This document shows positions 18,609 to 28,739 of a stretch of DNA of 64,000 bases, one piece after another. Source of the DNA: Denitrificimonas caeni (GTDB lineage Bacteria; Pseudomonadota; Gammaproteobacteria; Pseudomonadales; Pseudomonadaceae); NCBI RefSeq assembly GCF_905120345.1, contig NZ_CAJHOA010000003.1, forward strand, positions 310,001-374,000, written 5' to 3'. The position numbers and the translations under genes were made by a program. The number at the start of each line of letters is the position of its first letter. Within the stretch, counting starts at the first letter, position 1. The notes beneath the pieces were generated by a model that did no database searches, was not told the origin of the DNA, and worked only from the letters and a program-made list of their open reading frames with translations.

Positions 18609-18916
18609 TTTGGTTACTGATTTTTACTCTCGCCGGTATTGTGTTTTTCAACCGTTACTTGCTGCTCGAACCGCGCTTGCCGATTCGTTTGCCGAACGTT
18701 GTTCGTCAAGCGCTGCAGTATTCTGCACCGTGTTTATTGACCGCGATTTGTGGGCCGATTTTGCTCGGCGATACGGGTTTAAGTGGTTTAGCCAGTAACC
18801 CTTATACCTATGCGGCGCTGTTCAGTATTGGCTGCGCGTTAGTGATTAAAAGCATGCTGCTCTCAGTCTTGGTCAGCTTAGCTGGGTTTTATACGCTGCT
18901 GTATTTGCTCAACTGA
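18605..18916 (+). CDS. azlD: AzlD-family small export subunit
   Basis: A 103-residue protein with four hydrophobic helices, typical of AzlD/YgaH. It starts MIWLLIFTLAGIVFFNRYLLLEPRLPIRLP, where the R-L-P-x-x-x-R-x-A-L pattern is a family mark. It is translated through the ATGA overlap with azlC. A GC-rich inverted repeat (GTGGCG/CGCCAC, 18917-18933) sits at the stop codon and may end transcription between it and the convergent dld gene. Confidence 0.83.
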   Translation: MIWLLIFTLAGIVFFNRYLLLEPRLPIRLPNVVRQALQYSAPCLLTAICGPILLGDTGLSGLASNPYTYAALFSIGCALVIKSMLLSVLVSLAGFYTLLYLLN

Positions 18917-18947
18917 GTGGCGTCAACCGCCACCCAGTTCGTTCAGC

Positions 18948-21755
18948 TTACGGCTTAGCAGTGCTGACTTTATCGACTAAATACACTAGATGTTGATAGC
19001 TGAGATCGCTGTAGCTACTCAGACCTACTTCACAGGTGCGGCTGGTCGAGAAACCGGCACTGCAGCTGCCCACTTGTGTGGCTAAATCGCGTAAGGCATG
19101 CTCATTCAGGGCGGGCAGGGTGAAGCCTTTATCACCGGCAAAACCACAGCAATGAATCCCTTCTGGTACGACAACCTCTTTGGCGCACTGCTTGGCGACG
19201 GCTAAAAAATTATCGGCTTGATTCAGGTGTTGAGTGCTGCAGGTGATATGCACTGCGATCTTACTTTCCAGAGGCTTAAGTTCTAAGCGCGGCAGCACTT
19301 CTTCGCGCAGAAAACGCACTGAATCATAGATCTTTAAACGTGGATCGCTCAGGTCTTTGAGCAAGCGTAAGGTGCACGGACTGGTATCCGAATAAATCGG
19401 GTCTTGGCCATTACGGCTGGCGCGCAACAACATTAACGCTAAATCATTGAGTTTATCGGCGGCTTGTTGTGGATAGCCTTTGGAAGCAAAAGGTTGTCCG
19501 CAGCAGTTGCCCGCCATACCTTCAGGATAAATAACCTGAAAACCGGCTTTTTCTAGCAGCCGTTGGGTTTTCTCGCGCAGCGGTGTTTGCTCAGCATCTA
19601 GATGTGCAGGACCCATCACTTGCGAGACGCAGGAGGAAAAATAGACCACCCGCGGCTTTTTAGATGACGTGATGCTGCTGATCTCTGCGGAAAACTTGAC
19701 CGCGTGTGGCGTGGCGGTTAAATACACCGGTACTTGGGCAAAGCGCTGGTGCAGTTGTAATGACCAACGATACATACGTGGCGCACCGAGTACTTTACGT
19801 GCCAATTCTGCAGCGGTCAGCGCCCAACGAGCGACACCGGCTGCTTGCGCAAACGAGCGCGCCAGGCGCCGTGCTGTATCAGGATGCTGAGCTTGATTAG
19901 CGCGTAGTTCGCGGACTAAATCACCGGTATTAATCCCAACTGGACAACGCTGCGCACATAAACCGGTGGCCGCGCAGGTGTCGATGCCGTGGTACTGATA
20001 GCGTTCTTCTAACTCGGAGGTATCAATGCCATGACGTTTTTTATCTTGGATATCCCGCCAAGCTACGATGCGCTGACGTGGCGATAAGGTTAAACCATGG
20101 GCAGGGCAGACCGGTTCGCAAAAACCACATTCAATGCACTTATCAATCAGCGGGTTGGCAACCGGCATCGGTTTAAGGTTTTTCAGGTGAATCTCTGGAT
20201 CGTCGGAGAGCACCACATCTGGATTTAAAATGCCTTGCGGGTCGAGCAAACGCTTAATGCGCCACATCAGTTGATAGGCATCGCTGCCCCATTCCAGTTC
20301 AACAAAGGGTGCCATATTGCGCCCAGTGCCGTGCTCAGCTTTGAGTGAACCGCCAAACTCGACTGCTACCAGTTGACTGACCGCTTGCATAAAGGCGCGA
20401 TAACGGGCGATTTCTGCAGGCTGATCAAAGCGCTGGGTAAAGACAAAGTGCAAATTACCTTCGAGAGCATGGCCGAATAGAATCGCTTCGTCATAATGAT
20501 GCTCATCCAGCAGCGCCAGCAGACGATTAACCCCTGTCGCCAGATGTTCTAATGGAAAGGTGACATCTTCAATAATCACTGTGGTGCCATTTTCACGCAC
20601 GGCACCGACCGCAGGGAAGGTGTCTTTGCGCATCCGCCAGAGCAGCTCATACACCGCAGGATCTTGGCTAAAGGCAATATGCTGCTCTTTCGGAAAGTGT
20701 TCGATGGCGCTGTTGATCTGCTGCAGTTGTTGCTCGAGCAGTGTGTTATCGGCAGCACACGACTCAATCAGCAGCGCGCAGGCTGAGCTACCCAGTTGCT
20801 CAATCCAGTCCGGCATACCGGCCATATGTTGCACACTGCGTAGGCTGCGTCGATCTAATAATTCAACTGCGGAAACAGCGTGTTGTTTGAGTACCACGAC
20901 GGCTTGGCAGCAGGTTTCTACATCATGGAAAACGACTAAGGCGGTGGCTTTGTGTGGATAGTCGGGCACGGTGTCGTAGGTGACTGAACTGATAAAACCC
21001 AGCGTACCTTCGGAGCCAACCATTAAATGGGTGAGAATATCCAGTGGGTCGCTGAAATCAATTAAGGCATTTAGCGACAGGCCAGTGGTGTTTTTTAAGC
21101 GGTATTTGTGTTTGATCTTGGCTGCCAGCTCGCTGTTATCGCGCGTTTCTATGGCTAACTCGCCAAGCTGCTCTAATAGCTCAGCGTGACTGTGCCGAAA
21201 ACGGCTGGCGCTGGCGAGGTCAGCACTGTCGAGCACTGTGCCATCCGCCAGTACTACACGCATATCGGCTAAGGTTTGATAGCTATTTTGCGCAGTACCG
21301 CAACACATGCCGCTGGAGTTGTTGGCGACAATACCACCAATTTTAGCTGCGTTAATCGAGGCCGGATCAGGGCCGATTTTACGTTGTAAATGCGCTAAAG
21401 CTTGATTGGCATGCGCACCAATCACCCCAGGTTGCAGGCGAATACGCTGGCCAGCATCGAGGATTTCTTTGTTATTCCAGCGATCACCTAAGACGATCAA
21501 GACTGAGTCGCTGATCGCTTGTCCGGATAAGCTGGTGCCAGCGGCGCGAAAAGTTACAGCTACTTGATGGATGCTGGCTTGTTGCAGGATAAACACCACT
21601 TCGGCTTCAGCTTCGACGCGGATTACCAGTTTCGGGATCAAGCGATAGAAGCTGGCATCAGTGCCAAACGTCAGGGTCGATAGCGGGTCAGAAAAACAGC
21701 GCTGCGCTGGAATCTGTTGCTCGATAGCACTGAGAAACGCTGCCGGTAAACTCAT
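18948..21755 (-). CDS. dld: FAD/Fe-S D-lactate dehydrogenase (quinone-linked, LldE/Dld type)
   Basis: A 935-residue enzyme that oxidises D-lactate to pyruvate and passes electrons to the quinone pool. In order it has a PCMH-type FAD-binding domain (about 35-270, FRAAGTSLSGQA and GGIVANNSSGMCCG), the FAD-oxidase C-terminal domain (to about 520), two 4Fe-4S motifs (CIECGFCEPVCP and CAATGLCAQRCP), and two cysteine-rich CCG domains (CCGQPF and CCGFAGDKG). This is the architecture of Pseudomonas NAD-independent D-lactate dehydrogenase (PA4772 type). It is the last gene of the operon and overlaps lutC by 4 bases. Confidence 0.9.
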   Translation of the reverse strand: MSLPAAFLSAIEQQIPAQRCFSDPLSTLTFGTDASFYRLIPKLVIRVEAEAEVVFILQQASIHQVAVTFRAAGTSLSGQAISDSVLIVLGDRWNNKEILDAGQRIRLQPGVIGAHANQALAHLQRKIGPDPASINAAKIGGIVANNSSGMCCGTAQNSYQTLADMRVVLADGTVLDSADLASASRFRHSHAELLEQLGELAIETRDNSELAAKIKHKYRLKNTTGLSLNALIDFSDPLDILTHLMVGSEGTLGFISSVTYDTVPDYPHKATALVVFHDVETCCQAVVVLKQHAVSAVELLDRRSLRSVQHMAGMPDWIEQLGSSACALLIESCAADNTLLEQQLQQINSAIEHFPKEQHIAFSQDPAVYELLWRMRKDTFPAVGAVRENGTTVIIEDVTFPLEHLATGVNRLLALLDEHHYDEAILFGHALEGNLHFVFTQRFDQPAEIARYRAFMQAVSQLVAVEFGGSLKAEHGTGRNMAPFVELEWGSDAYQLMWRIKRLLDPQGILNPDVVLSDDPEIHLKNLKPMPVANPLIDKCIECGFCEPVCPAHGLTLSPRQRIVAWRDIQDKKRHGIDTSELEERYQYHGIDTCAATGLCAQRCPVGINTGDLVRELRANQAQHPDTARRLARSFAQAAGVARWALTAAELARKVLGAPRMYRWSLQLHQRFAQVPVYLTATPHAVKFSAEISSITSSKKPRVVYFSSCVSQVMGPAHLDAEQTPLREKTQRLLEKAGFQVIYPEGMAGNCCGQPFASKGYPQQAADKLNDLALMLLRASRNGQDPIYSDTSPCTLRLLKDLSDPRLKIYDSVRFLREEVLPRLELKPLESKIAVHITCSTQHLNQADNFLAVAKQCAKEVVVPEGIHCCGFAGDKGFTLPALNEHALRDLATQVGSCSAGFSTSRTCEVGLSSYSDLSYQHLVYLVDKVSTAKP

Positions 21756-22417
21756 GCGTCCTCCACGATCAAGACGATTAAATCTTTCGGACCGTGTGCG
21801 CCATAAGCTAGGACTTGTTCAATATCCGCTGTTTTTGATGGGCCAGAAATGAGCAGTAAATTACTCGGCATCGGTTTTGGCCAATGCTGCTGAGCTTGAT
21901 AGAGATTGTCATAAATCTGGCTGGCGTTCAGTAAAGCGATATGCAACGGCGGCACTAAACTCATTAAGCGCGGCTCATCTGGACTGGGCTGCACCACTAA
22001 GGTGCCGGTTGCGGCAATACCTGCCAAAGTGCCAGTAAAGCTGGCCGGAACATCATCAAACAGCTCGCGTTTCCACTCTTCAATTGGGCGGTCATAGGCC
22101 AACAATTGCAAAGGCTTTTGAGTGGCTTGGCTGTAAGCGCTGAATGCTTTTCCGTGCGCAGTTGCCGGCGCTATAAGCAGCTTGTTCACTTGACGCGCGG
22201 CTAATAAATCACTGAGCAACTCAGGCCATTCGCTGTTATTGGTCAGCAGCACTTCACTGTGTACGGCAGTCATCAATTCTTTGAGACGAGTGACACGCTC
22301 GGCGATGCTATAGCGCCAAGGCTCATCCACCAATGACGAGTCAAACGGATCAGCGATCGGTGTAGTACCGAGCAGACTGCTGCGTAAATCAGCTAAAATC
22401 TTATTTCGAGCACTCAT
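21752..22417 (-). CDS. lutC: LutC, L-lactate dehydrogenase complex subunit (LUD domain)
   Basis: A 221-residue LUD-domain protein, third subunit of the LutABC (LldEFG, YkgG) iron-sulfur complex that oxidises L-lactate to pyruvate. It ends with the family pattern LLISGPSKTADIEQVLAYGAHGP, and contains the LAGIAATGTLVV stretch. It has no cysteine cluster, as expected for this subunit. It overlaps both lutB and dld by 4 bases. Confidence 0.9.
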   Translation of the reverse strand: MSARNKILADLRSSLLGTTPIADPFDSSLVDEPWRYSIAERVTRLKELMTAVHSEVLLTNNSEWPELLSDLLAARQVNKLLIAPATAHGKAFSAYSQATQKPLQLLAYDRPIEEWKRELFDDVPASFTGTLAGIAATGTLVVQPSPDEPRLMSLVPPLHIALLNASQIYDNLYQAQQHWPKPMPSNLLLISGPSKTADIEQVLAYGAHGPKDLIVLIVEDA

Positions 22418-23862
22418 GATTTTTTCTCCAAATGCTGTTTGGCTAATTCATGCAAGCTGCGCGTAGCAGGTTTGGGAGCGCTATGGTTTTGCGTCCATGG
22501 GCCGAGGTTTTTTGGCGTTAAGCCACCGAAACGTGTCGCCATAAAGGTGCCAGTTTTATACAGCCAAGGCAGGCTATTAAAATACTGCCAGCCTTTCCAT
22601 AACAGCCGCTCTTTCGACGAATAACGACTACCTTGGCCGTCCATCACCTGACCGGGCTGCTGTGGTGGCTTAACATTTTCTTCGCGCAAGCGGCGTAATA
22701 ATGCAGGAATTGGAATCTTCACCGGACAGACTTCACCACAAGCACCGCATAAGGATGAAGCAGAAGGATGATCGGGAGTGTTTTCTAAGCCGAGTAAGTG
22801 CGGTGAAATAATCTTGCCGATGGGGCCTGGGTAGACTGTGCCATAGGCTTGACCACCAATGCGGGTATACACCGGGCAGTGATTCATACAGGCGCCGCAA
22901 CGGATACAATTGAGCGTTTGCCGCAGTTCGCTGTCAGCAAAGGCTTGGCTGCGGCCATTATCGAGCAAAACCAAATGCACTTCTTCCGGGCCATCCAGTT
23001 CACCGGGCTGGCGCGGGGCAGAAATCATATTCACATAAGTGGTAATGCCTTGACCCAGCGCCGAGCGGGTCAGTAACGACAGCAGCGGCACGGTGTCTTG
23101 TAAGTTGGCGACGACTTTTTCAATTCCGGTCACGGCAATATGCACCGGCGGTACTGTGGTCGACATTCGGCCATTACCTTCGTTTTCGACCAACAACAAA
23201 GTGCCAGTTTCGGCGACAGCAAAGTTCACTCCAGAGATACCAATGTCAGCATGAAAGAACTTTTCGCGCAAAATGCTGCGAGCTGACTGAATCAAGCTGT
23301 CGACATCATCAGTGTAGGGTATCGCTAAGCGGTGCTCGAATAATCGACCGACTTGCTCAGCATTTTTATGAATGGCCGGCATAATAATGTGCGTGGGTTT
23401 TTCATTATCCAGCTGAATAATGTACTCGCCCATATCCGACTCAAGCGCTTCAATACCGTGTTCAGTGAGGTACTCATTCATGGCCATTTCTTCACTGACC
23501 ATGGACTTGCCTTTGATCACCTGTTTGGCATTACGCGCCTGGGCAATCTTTAACACAATTTCGTTGGCCTCGGCGGTAGTACTGGCCCAGTGCACTTGAA
23601 TGCCTTGCTGGGTTAAATTGGCTTCCAACCGTTCCAGTAAATCCGGCAGTTGCGATAAAGCGCTGGCACGGACTTTATTACCCAGCTCACGTAGGTTTTC
23701 TCGTTCATCTTCGTCAGGCATCGAGATGATGCGCTTACTGATCAATGAGTCCATGGCGCTGCGCATATTGTGGCGCAATTGCTGATCTTTTAACGACAGA
23801 CGTGCATTGGCTTTTAGGTTGCGCGAGGTGATATCGACGGCGTGGATGCGCTGACTGTTCAT
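22414..23862 (-). CDS. lutB: LutB, iron-sulfur subunit of the L-lactate dehydrogenase complex
   Basis: A 482-residue subunit with a LUD domain (about 70-300, including ISGVNFAVAETGTLLLVENEGNGR) and two 4Fe-4S motifs, CIRCGACMNHCP and CGACGEVCP, in the C-terminal third. In LutABC it links the catalytic part with the CCG-domain subunit LutA. It starts in a 4-base overlap with the lutA stop codon. The length matches the family (about 475). Confidence 0.93.
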   Translation of the reverse strand: MNSQRIHAVDITSRNLKANARLSLKDQQLRHNMRSAMDSLISKRIISMPDEDERENLRELGNKVRASALSQLPDLLERLEANLTQQGIQVHWASTTAEANEIVLKIAQARNAKQVIKGKSMVSEEMAMNEYLTEHGIEALESDMGEYIIQLDNEKPTHIIMPAIHKNAEQVGRLFEHRLAIPYTDDVDSLIQSARSILREKFFHADIGISGVNFAVAETGTLLLVENEGNGRMSTTVPPVHIAVTGIEKVVANLQDTVPLLSLLTRSALGQGITTYVNMISAPRQPGELDGPEEVHLVLLDNGRSQAFADSELRQTLNCIRCGACMNHCPVYTRIGGQAYGTVYPGPIGKIISPHLLGLENTPDHPSASSLCGACGEVCPVKIPIPALLRRLREENVKPPQQPGQVMDGQGSRYSSKERLLWKGWQYFNSLPWLYKTGTFMATRFGGLTPKNLGPWTQNHSAPKPATRSLHELAKQHLEKKS

Positions 23863-24695
23863 AGGCTCGGCTCCTGTTCAACGTGGGTACGCTGCCATAA
23901 AAAACTAGCGAGATGTTGGCCCAATAAAGGATTATTTTGTTTCTCAAAGGCGCCGTTGATATTCAACAAACAACCGCAATCAGCGCTGACCACTTGCTGC
24001 GCGCCACTGGCAAGTAAAGATTGGGTTTTATCGGCAACCATGGCCCCAGAAATATCAGGCATACGCACAGAGAAAGTACCACCAAAACCACAGCATTCGC
24101 TTTCGTGGTCATGTTCAACGCGTTCAACTTGGGCTAGCTGACCGAGCAAGGCACGCGCATGCAGATGGGTATTCATTTCGCGTCGTGCCGAGCAGGAGGT
24201 GTGCAGTGCGACTTGCAAGGGTGCGCCATGATCAGCGAGTTGGACTTTACAGACATGTAATAAAAACTCAGCCAGCTCATAGGTGCGTGCGGCGAGATTT
24301 TGCACCTGGGCCAGCATCTCCGGTTCGTCTTTAAATAAGTCAGGATAGTGCTCACGAAACATTCCGGCACAAGAACCTGAAGTGACCACGACCGGCCAAT
24401 CGTTGGCAAAGAGTTTTAGCTGTGAGCGCGCGACTTCACGAGCCTGATCGGTATAGCCTGACGTGTAAGCCGGTTGCCCGCAGCAGCTTTGCCCTTGCGG
24501 GAAATCGACGGCGATGCCTTCGCGTTCTAACAAGTAAATCGCATCCATCCCCGCTTCAGGAAAAAACAGATCCACCACACAAGTGCCAAACAAATATACC
24601 TGTGCGGGTTTGTTAGCAGGGTAGGTGCGCGCTGGTTTGCGTGGTGGTGCAACCCGAGTTTCTTGAGGTGCGGCGTTATAAAATTGATTGCTCAT
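23859..24695 (-). CDS. lutA: LutA, CCG-domain subunit of the L-lactate dehydrogenase complex
   Basis: A 278-residue protein with two CCG domains: CSCCGQPAYTSG near residue 70 and CCGFGGTFSVRMP near residue 200. It starts VYLFGTCVVDLFFPEAGMDA as in YkgE/LutA. The N-terminal 30 residues are Pro/Lys-rich and slightly longer than average. GGAG precedes the ATG at 24695. It lies 88 bases after lldP and begins the lutABC-dld block. Confidence 0.9.
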   Translation of the reverse strand: MSNQFYNAAPQETRVAPPRKPARTYPANKPAQVYLFGTCVVDLFFPEAGMDAIYLLEREGIAVDFPQGQSCCGQPAYTSGYTDQAREVARSQLKLFANDWPVVVTSGSCAGMFREHYPDLFKDEPEMLAQVQNLAARTYELAEFLLHVCKVQLADHGAPLQVALHTSCSARREMNTHLHARALLGQLAQVERVEHDHESECCGFGGTFSVRMPDISGAMVADKTQSLLASGAQQVVSADCGCLLNINGAFEKQNNPLLGQHLASFLWQRTHVEQEPSL

Positions 24696-24783
24696 AGTCA
24701 GCTCCGGCGGCGTGAATAGGGAAGCGCAAGCGGGTCAAACATGCACTCAGTGTACGCATGTCTGACTCGTTTCGAATATAGCG

Positions 24784-26475
24784 TTAAGGCATTAAAGGGT
24801 CACTGACCCCTAGGACATTCACGGCAAATAACACAATCAGTCCGGTGAAAAACACGTAGTACAAGGTCGGCCAAATGGTTTTTCTTAAAGTTGAGCCTTC
24901 TTGCCCGAGTAAACCTACAGTAGCAGAGGCGGCAACGACGTTATGAATGGCAATCATATTGCCGGCTGCGGCGCCAATTGCTTGACCGGCAACAATGATG
25001 GCGGTGGAAATACCGAGGTTCTCGGCCACGCCAAACTGGAACTGGCTAAACATCATATTGCTGATGGTGTTTGAGCCGGCAATAAAGGCACCAAGCGCAC
25101 CGATACTGGGAGCGAGCAGTGGGTAAATGCCGCCGACGCTGTCGGCAATAAAGCGCGCCATAGTAATCGGCATACTCGGAATATCTGCGGCATTGATACC
25201 GGAGTTAATCAGAATGCGCACCATTGGCACGGTAAACAGCAAAACAAATCCCGCACCGATTAAAATGCGACTTGATTCGCTTAACGCAGAACGGAAACGC
25301 TGCCACTGCATTTTATGTAAAAAGTATGCGCTGCAGGCGACAAACACTAAGATGCCACCGGGCAAATACAGCGGCATAAAGTCAGCATTGATACCCGCTT
25401 CACCTAAGATATTAGGAAACTTAATCACTACGGCTTTCATCGCGCTACCCACGCTGGGGAAGACACGGCTGATGACTAATAATAAACCGACTAAAACATA
25501 GGGTAACCAAGCTAACCAGCTACTCATCGGCTTGCTGGTCACGTTGTCCAGTTTCATTTCAATCGAACCCAACCACTCGCTCGGCCATTCTTTGGCTGGG
25601 GCAAAGTCCCACGTGGTTTTTGGCGTGAGGAAGTTAAAGCGTGCGGCGCTGGTAACAATCGCTAAACCGATTAAACCGCCTAACAATGATGGGAACTCTG
25701 GGCCTAATAAAATTCCGGTTGCGGCATAAGGAATAGTGAACGCTAAACCAGCAAATATTGCGAATGGGATAATTTCTATAGCGGCTTTCCAGCTTTTCTC
25801 TTTACCAAAAAAGCGCGTCAGCATTAACACCATAATCAATGGGATGATAGTGCCCACTATCGCGTGAATAATAGCGACTTGATTGGTAATCAGTTGGAGA
25901 AAACTGGCCCAGTCTGAGCCATTAGCTAAGAGTTGCGTACCAACGGCTTCGCTGTCTAAACCACTGGTAATACCAATGATGATCGGTGTGCCGACCGCGC
26001 CGAAGGATACCGGGGTACTTTGCACGAGCATGCCCAACATCACCGCCGCCATCGCTGGAAAACCGATAGCCACCAAGAGTGGTGCGACAATCGCGGCTGG
26101 CGTACCAAAACCTGATGCCCCTTCAATAAAGCAGCCAAATAGCCAAGCAATAATAATGGCTTGCACGCGGCGGTCGGGGCTGATGGTCATAAAACCCGTA
26201 CGAATCGACTGGATCGCACCAGAATGTTTTAGAGTGTTAAGCAGAAGAATAGCACCAAAGATAATCCACAAGACTCCAGCGGTAATCACCAGTCCTTGCA
26301 GGGTTGAGGCTAACACGCGATTAAAACTCATCTGCCAAAAGGACAGCGCAATGGCTGCCGTCATGGCGAATACCAACGGCATCGCATGCTTAGCAGGCCA
26401 ACGTAAACCAATCAGCAAGATGGCGGCGAGTAAAATCGGTGAAAAGGCTAATAGAGCCAGTAAACTAGACGGCAT
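24784..26475 (-). CDS. lldP: LldP-type lactate permease
   Basis: A 563-residue proton-coupled lactate (and probably glycolate) symporter of the LctP family, with about 13-14 transmembrane helices. Conserved segments include [20 protein letters not shown], which carries the family signature, and [10 protein letters not shown]. It is the first gene of the lactate operon. GGAG lies 7 bases before the ATG. Its promoter overlaps an LldR-type operator at 26569-26597. Confidence 0.94.
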   Translation of the reverse strand: MPSSLLALLAFSPILLAAILLIGLRWPAKHAMPLVFAMTAAIALSFWQMSFNRVLASTLQGLVITAGVLWIIFGAILLLNTLKHSGAIQSIRTGFMTISPDRRVQAIIIAWLFGCFIEGASGFGTPAAIVAPLLVAIGFPAMAAVMLGMLVQSTPVSFGAVGTPIIIGITSGLDSEAVGTQLLANGSDWASFLQLITNQVAIIHAIVGTIIPLIMVLMLTRFFGKEKSWKAAIEIIPFAIFAGLAFTIPYAATGILLGPEFPSLLGGLIGLAIVTSAARFNFLTPKTTWDFAPAKEWPSEWLGSIEMKLDNVTSKPMSSWLAWLPYVLVGLLLVISRVFPSVGSAMKAVVIKFPNILGEAGINADFMPLYLPGGILVFVACSAYFLHKMQWQRFRSALSESSRILIGAGFVLLFTVPMVRILINSGINAADIPSMPITMARFIADSVGGIYPLLAPSIGALGAFIAGSNTISNMMFSQFQFGVAENLGISTAIIVAGQAIGAAAGNMIAIHNVVAASATVGLLGQEGSTLRKTIWPTLYYVFFTGLIVLFAVNVLGVSDPLMP

Positions 26476-26568
26476 CGTGCAACTCCAATAGCTGCTCTAT
26501 GCAACTGGCAGGATAAAAGGCAAAGGTAGACATATTTGACATGGTTGAGGCCCTTCGATGTTGTTGTT

Positions 26569-26597
26569 TTTATACAATTGGTAAGACCAGTTGACAG
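26569..26597 (-). promoter_or_regulatory. lldP operon promoter with an LldR operator in its spacer
   Basis: Read on the minus strand, -35 CTGTCA (26597-26592) and -10 TATAAA (26574-26569) are exactly 17 bases apart. The spacer together with one flanking base holds AATTGGTAAGACCAGTT (26576-26592, + strand), a near-perfect inverted repeat (one mismatch) of the known PdhR/LldR-type box AATTGGT-N3-ACCAATT. A bound repressor would cover the promoter. A weaker + strand promoter (TTGACA at 26591, TAAATA at 26613) may serve lldR, so one site could control both directions. Confidence 0.78.
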
Positions 26598-26774
26598 TCT
26601 GGTGTTTTTAGTTAAATACGCTAGGCGTTATCTGTCAAATAATTTGTTTGCTACTTTAGTCGAGAGTGACTGTTTGCGAGGGTTCTGCAAGCGCGTTATA
26701 CGCTGCTGAAAAAAAGGCTTTGTGTTAGCCTAGAACATCTTAATCGGCTGTTTTAGTAAGGTAAGAAGAGCGCC

Positions 26775-27542
26775 ATGAGCTTTGCACATATACAGCAGCG
26801 CCGTTTGTCGGATGACATTGTTGAGCAGTTGGAAACGATGATTTTGGAAGGCACCTTGCAAGCCGGCGAGCGCTTGCCGGCCGAACGTAAACTGGCGGAG
26901 CAATTTGGTGTCTCGCGTCCGTCGTTACGTGAGGCAGTGCAAAAATTAGCGGCTAAAGGTTTAGTGATCAGTCGCCAAGGGGGTGGCAATTACGTCAGTC
27001 AAGACGTGGGCACCACCTTTAGTGATCCATTGCTAGCTTTGCTGGCTAAAAAGCCTGATGCGCAAAAAGATTTACTCGAGTTTCGCCACACGCTGGAAGG
27101 TGCTTGTGCTTATTATGCCGCGCTGCGCGCCACGCCAGCCGATCATGAGCGTTTAGACATAGCTTTTGCTCAGCTCGAAGCCTGTTATGCCAGTACCGAT
27201 AGTGCATGCCGTGCCGAAGAAGGTTTGGCTGATGCGCGTTTTCACTTAGCGATTGCTGAAGCCAGTCACAATGTGGTGTTGCTGCACACGATTCGCGGCT
27301 TGTTTGATTTGTTACGCGGCCATGTGGTGACCAATATTGGCGGCATGTACACGCAACGCAGTGAAACCCGCGATATGCTCATTGAACAACACCGCGCACT
27401 CTATCAAGCCATCAAGTCTGGACAAGCGGAGCAGGCGCGGCATGTATCCAATCAACATATTGAGTATGTCTGCGAGGTCTTGGCTGAGGTTGATGAGGAA
27501 CAGTTGCGCTTACAGCGCTCAGAGCGTCGCAAGCGCATTTAA
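26775..27542 (+). CDS. lldR: LldR, GntR/FadR-family lactate-responsive repressor
   Basis: A 255-residue regulator. The N-terminal GntR winged helix (about 1-75) contains LPAERKLAEQFGVSRPSLREAVQKL, and the FCD effector domain follows. Conserved histidines for metal or ligand binding are seen in DARFHLAIAEASHN and later segments. It is divergent from lldP across 299 bases that contain a matching operator. In Pseudomonas and E. coli, lactate relieves LldR repression. The role of the D or L isomer cannot be read here. Confidence 0.9.
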   Translation: MSFAHIQQRRLSDDIVEQLETMILEGTLQAGERLPAERKLAEQFGVSRPSLREAVQKLAAKGLVISRQGGGNYVSQDVGTTFSDPLLALLAKKPDAQKDLLEFRHTLEGACAYYAALRATPADHERLDIAFAQLEACYASTDSACRAEEGLADARFHLAIAEASHNVVLLHTIRGLFDLLRGHVVTNIGGMYTQRSETRDMLIEQHRALYQAIKSGQAEQARHVSNQHIEYVCEVLAEVDEEQLRLQRSERRKRI

Positions 27543-27578
27543 GCGCTGGCTGACGCACTGCTGTGACAGTTTTGCTGC

Positions 27579-28580
27579 TTAAAGTTTAGAACTCTGGCGC
27601 GGTAAAAGTTTAAGAAAATTATCTTCCGCGATCGCCTGTGCTACTTCTGCAGGCAGCGCTTCTAACACCGGTTCAAAACCTTGCATGGTCTCGCCCAAAT
27701 TATCAAAGCGACCGACCACATCACTGCCCAGCACAAAACGATCTGGGTAGTCTTTAAATAGTTTTAACCACTTAGGATTAGGTTTACCTTGCTCATCGAT
27801 TAAATAGGGTTCAATCAGCGTCCACGATAAATCAATATAGAGATTGTCGTGTTCTTTGAGTAAGCGCTGGATCAGTGGCAGTAAAAAATCTAACTCTTCT
27901 TGGTGACGATGCAACTCCATACTGGTACCGGCATGTGCCCAGATAAAACGCGTTTTTGGATTTTTACTGAGCGCGTCTTCTAATTCCTCAAGGTATAGAG
28001 GGTTGCGCTCGCGCTTCGAGGTGATATTGCTGTGCAGTAAAATCGGTAAATCAAACTCCGCTGCGACGCGATAGACTTTCATCATCGCTTCGTTATTGGC
28101 GCGTGGCGTATTGCCGTGCATCAATGCAGTTACGTCATCATGACGGGTAAAAACCTCGCCTATGCCTTGCCAAAATCCAGGGTTCATTTGTAGAGTACGG
28201 CGAATATGTGCCGCAGAGTTTTTATCGTTGGCATTAAAACCCGATAAAAAAGGGAAAAAACGCTTTTGCTGTTCAGGTTTTAGCTGTTGTATTGCGTGTA
28301 AGACATAGGAGTCAGTGGCGCTATACCAATACAGGGCAGCGTCATCGCCGGCGTAATAGCGGGGTTTTTTAGGCTCGTCTTCTTGCCATTTTTTAGCCAC
28401 AGGAATACCCATAATGGCCGCGTGACTGATGTTGCCTTGATCCATTGCCTCGAGTAAAGCTTGCATGCCTTCAGACTCTTGAAAGAAGTCGACATAGTGT
28501 AAATGCCCGTCAATATAGCTGCGCGCATGCGCCAATGGATTGATTAGCAGCAATAAAGCAGTAAGAAAGACTCTCAGCAC
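27579..28580 (-). CDS. Exported amidohydrolase-family protein
   Basis: A TIM-barrel metal-dependent hydrolase of the Amidohydro_2 type. It begins with a signal peptide (LRVFLTALLLLINPLAHA) and continues with IDGHLHYVDFF, which carries the metal-binding HxH. Later ILLHSNIT, FIWAHAGTS and the late acidic site VLGSDVVGRFD supply further expected ligands. The signal peptide places it in the periplasm, unusual for this family. I take the GTG at 28580 as start because AAAGG precedes it and it puts the signal peptide at the N-terminus. The frame is open further to 28679. The substrate is unknown. It converges with lldR. Confidence 0.7.
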   Translation of the reverse strand: MLRVFLTALLLLINPLAHARSYIDGHLHYVDFFQESEGMQALLEAMDQGNISHAAIMGIPVAKKWQEDEPKKPRYYAGDDAALYWYSATDSYVLHAIQQLKPEQQKRFFPFLSGFNANDKNSAAHIRRTLQMNPGFWQGIGEVFTRHDDVTALMHGNTPRANNEAMMKVYRVAAEFDLPILLHSNITSKRERNPLYLEELEDALSKNPKTRFIWAHAGTSMELHRHQEELDFLLPLIQRLLKEHDNLYIDLSWTLIEPYLIDEQGKPNPKWLKLFKDYPDRFVLGSDVVGRFDNLGETMQGFEPVLEALPAEVAQAIAEDNFLKLLPRQSSKL

Positions 28581-28739
28581 AATAGATAACCTTTTAATAA
28601 CAACTGTAAAGATCAGACGTGGGGATTGGCGCAGAGTTCGTTTAACTGAGAGAAGTAAATAGAAGACGATGCATCTCAAGTGGGAGCACCGTCGATAACA
28701 TCTGTTCTAATGGGTATAGTTCACGGCCTTATAGAGCAA

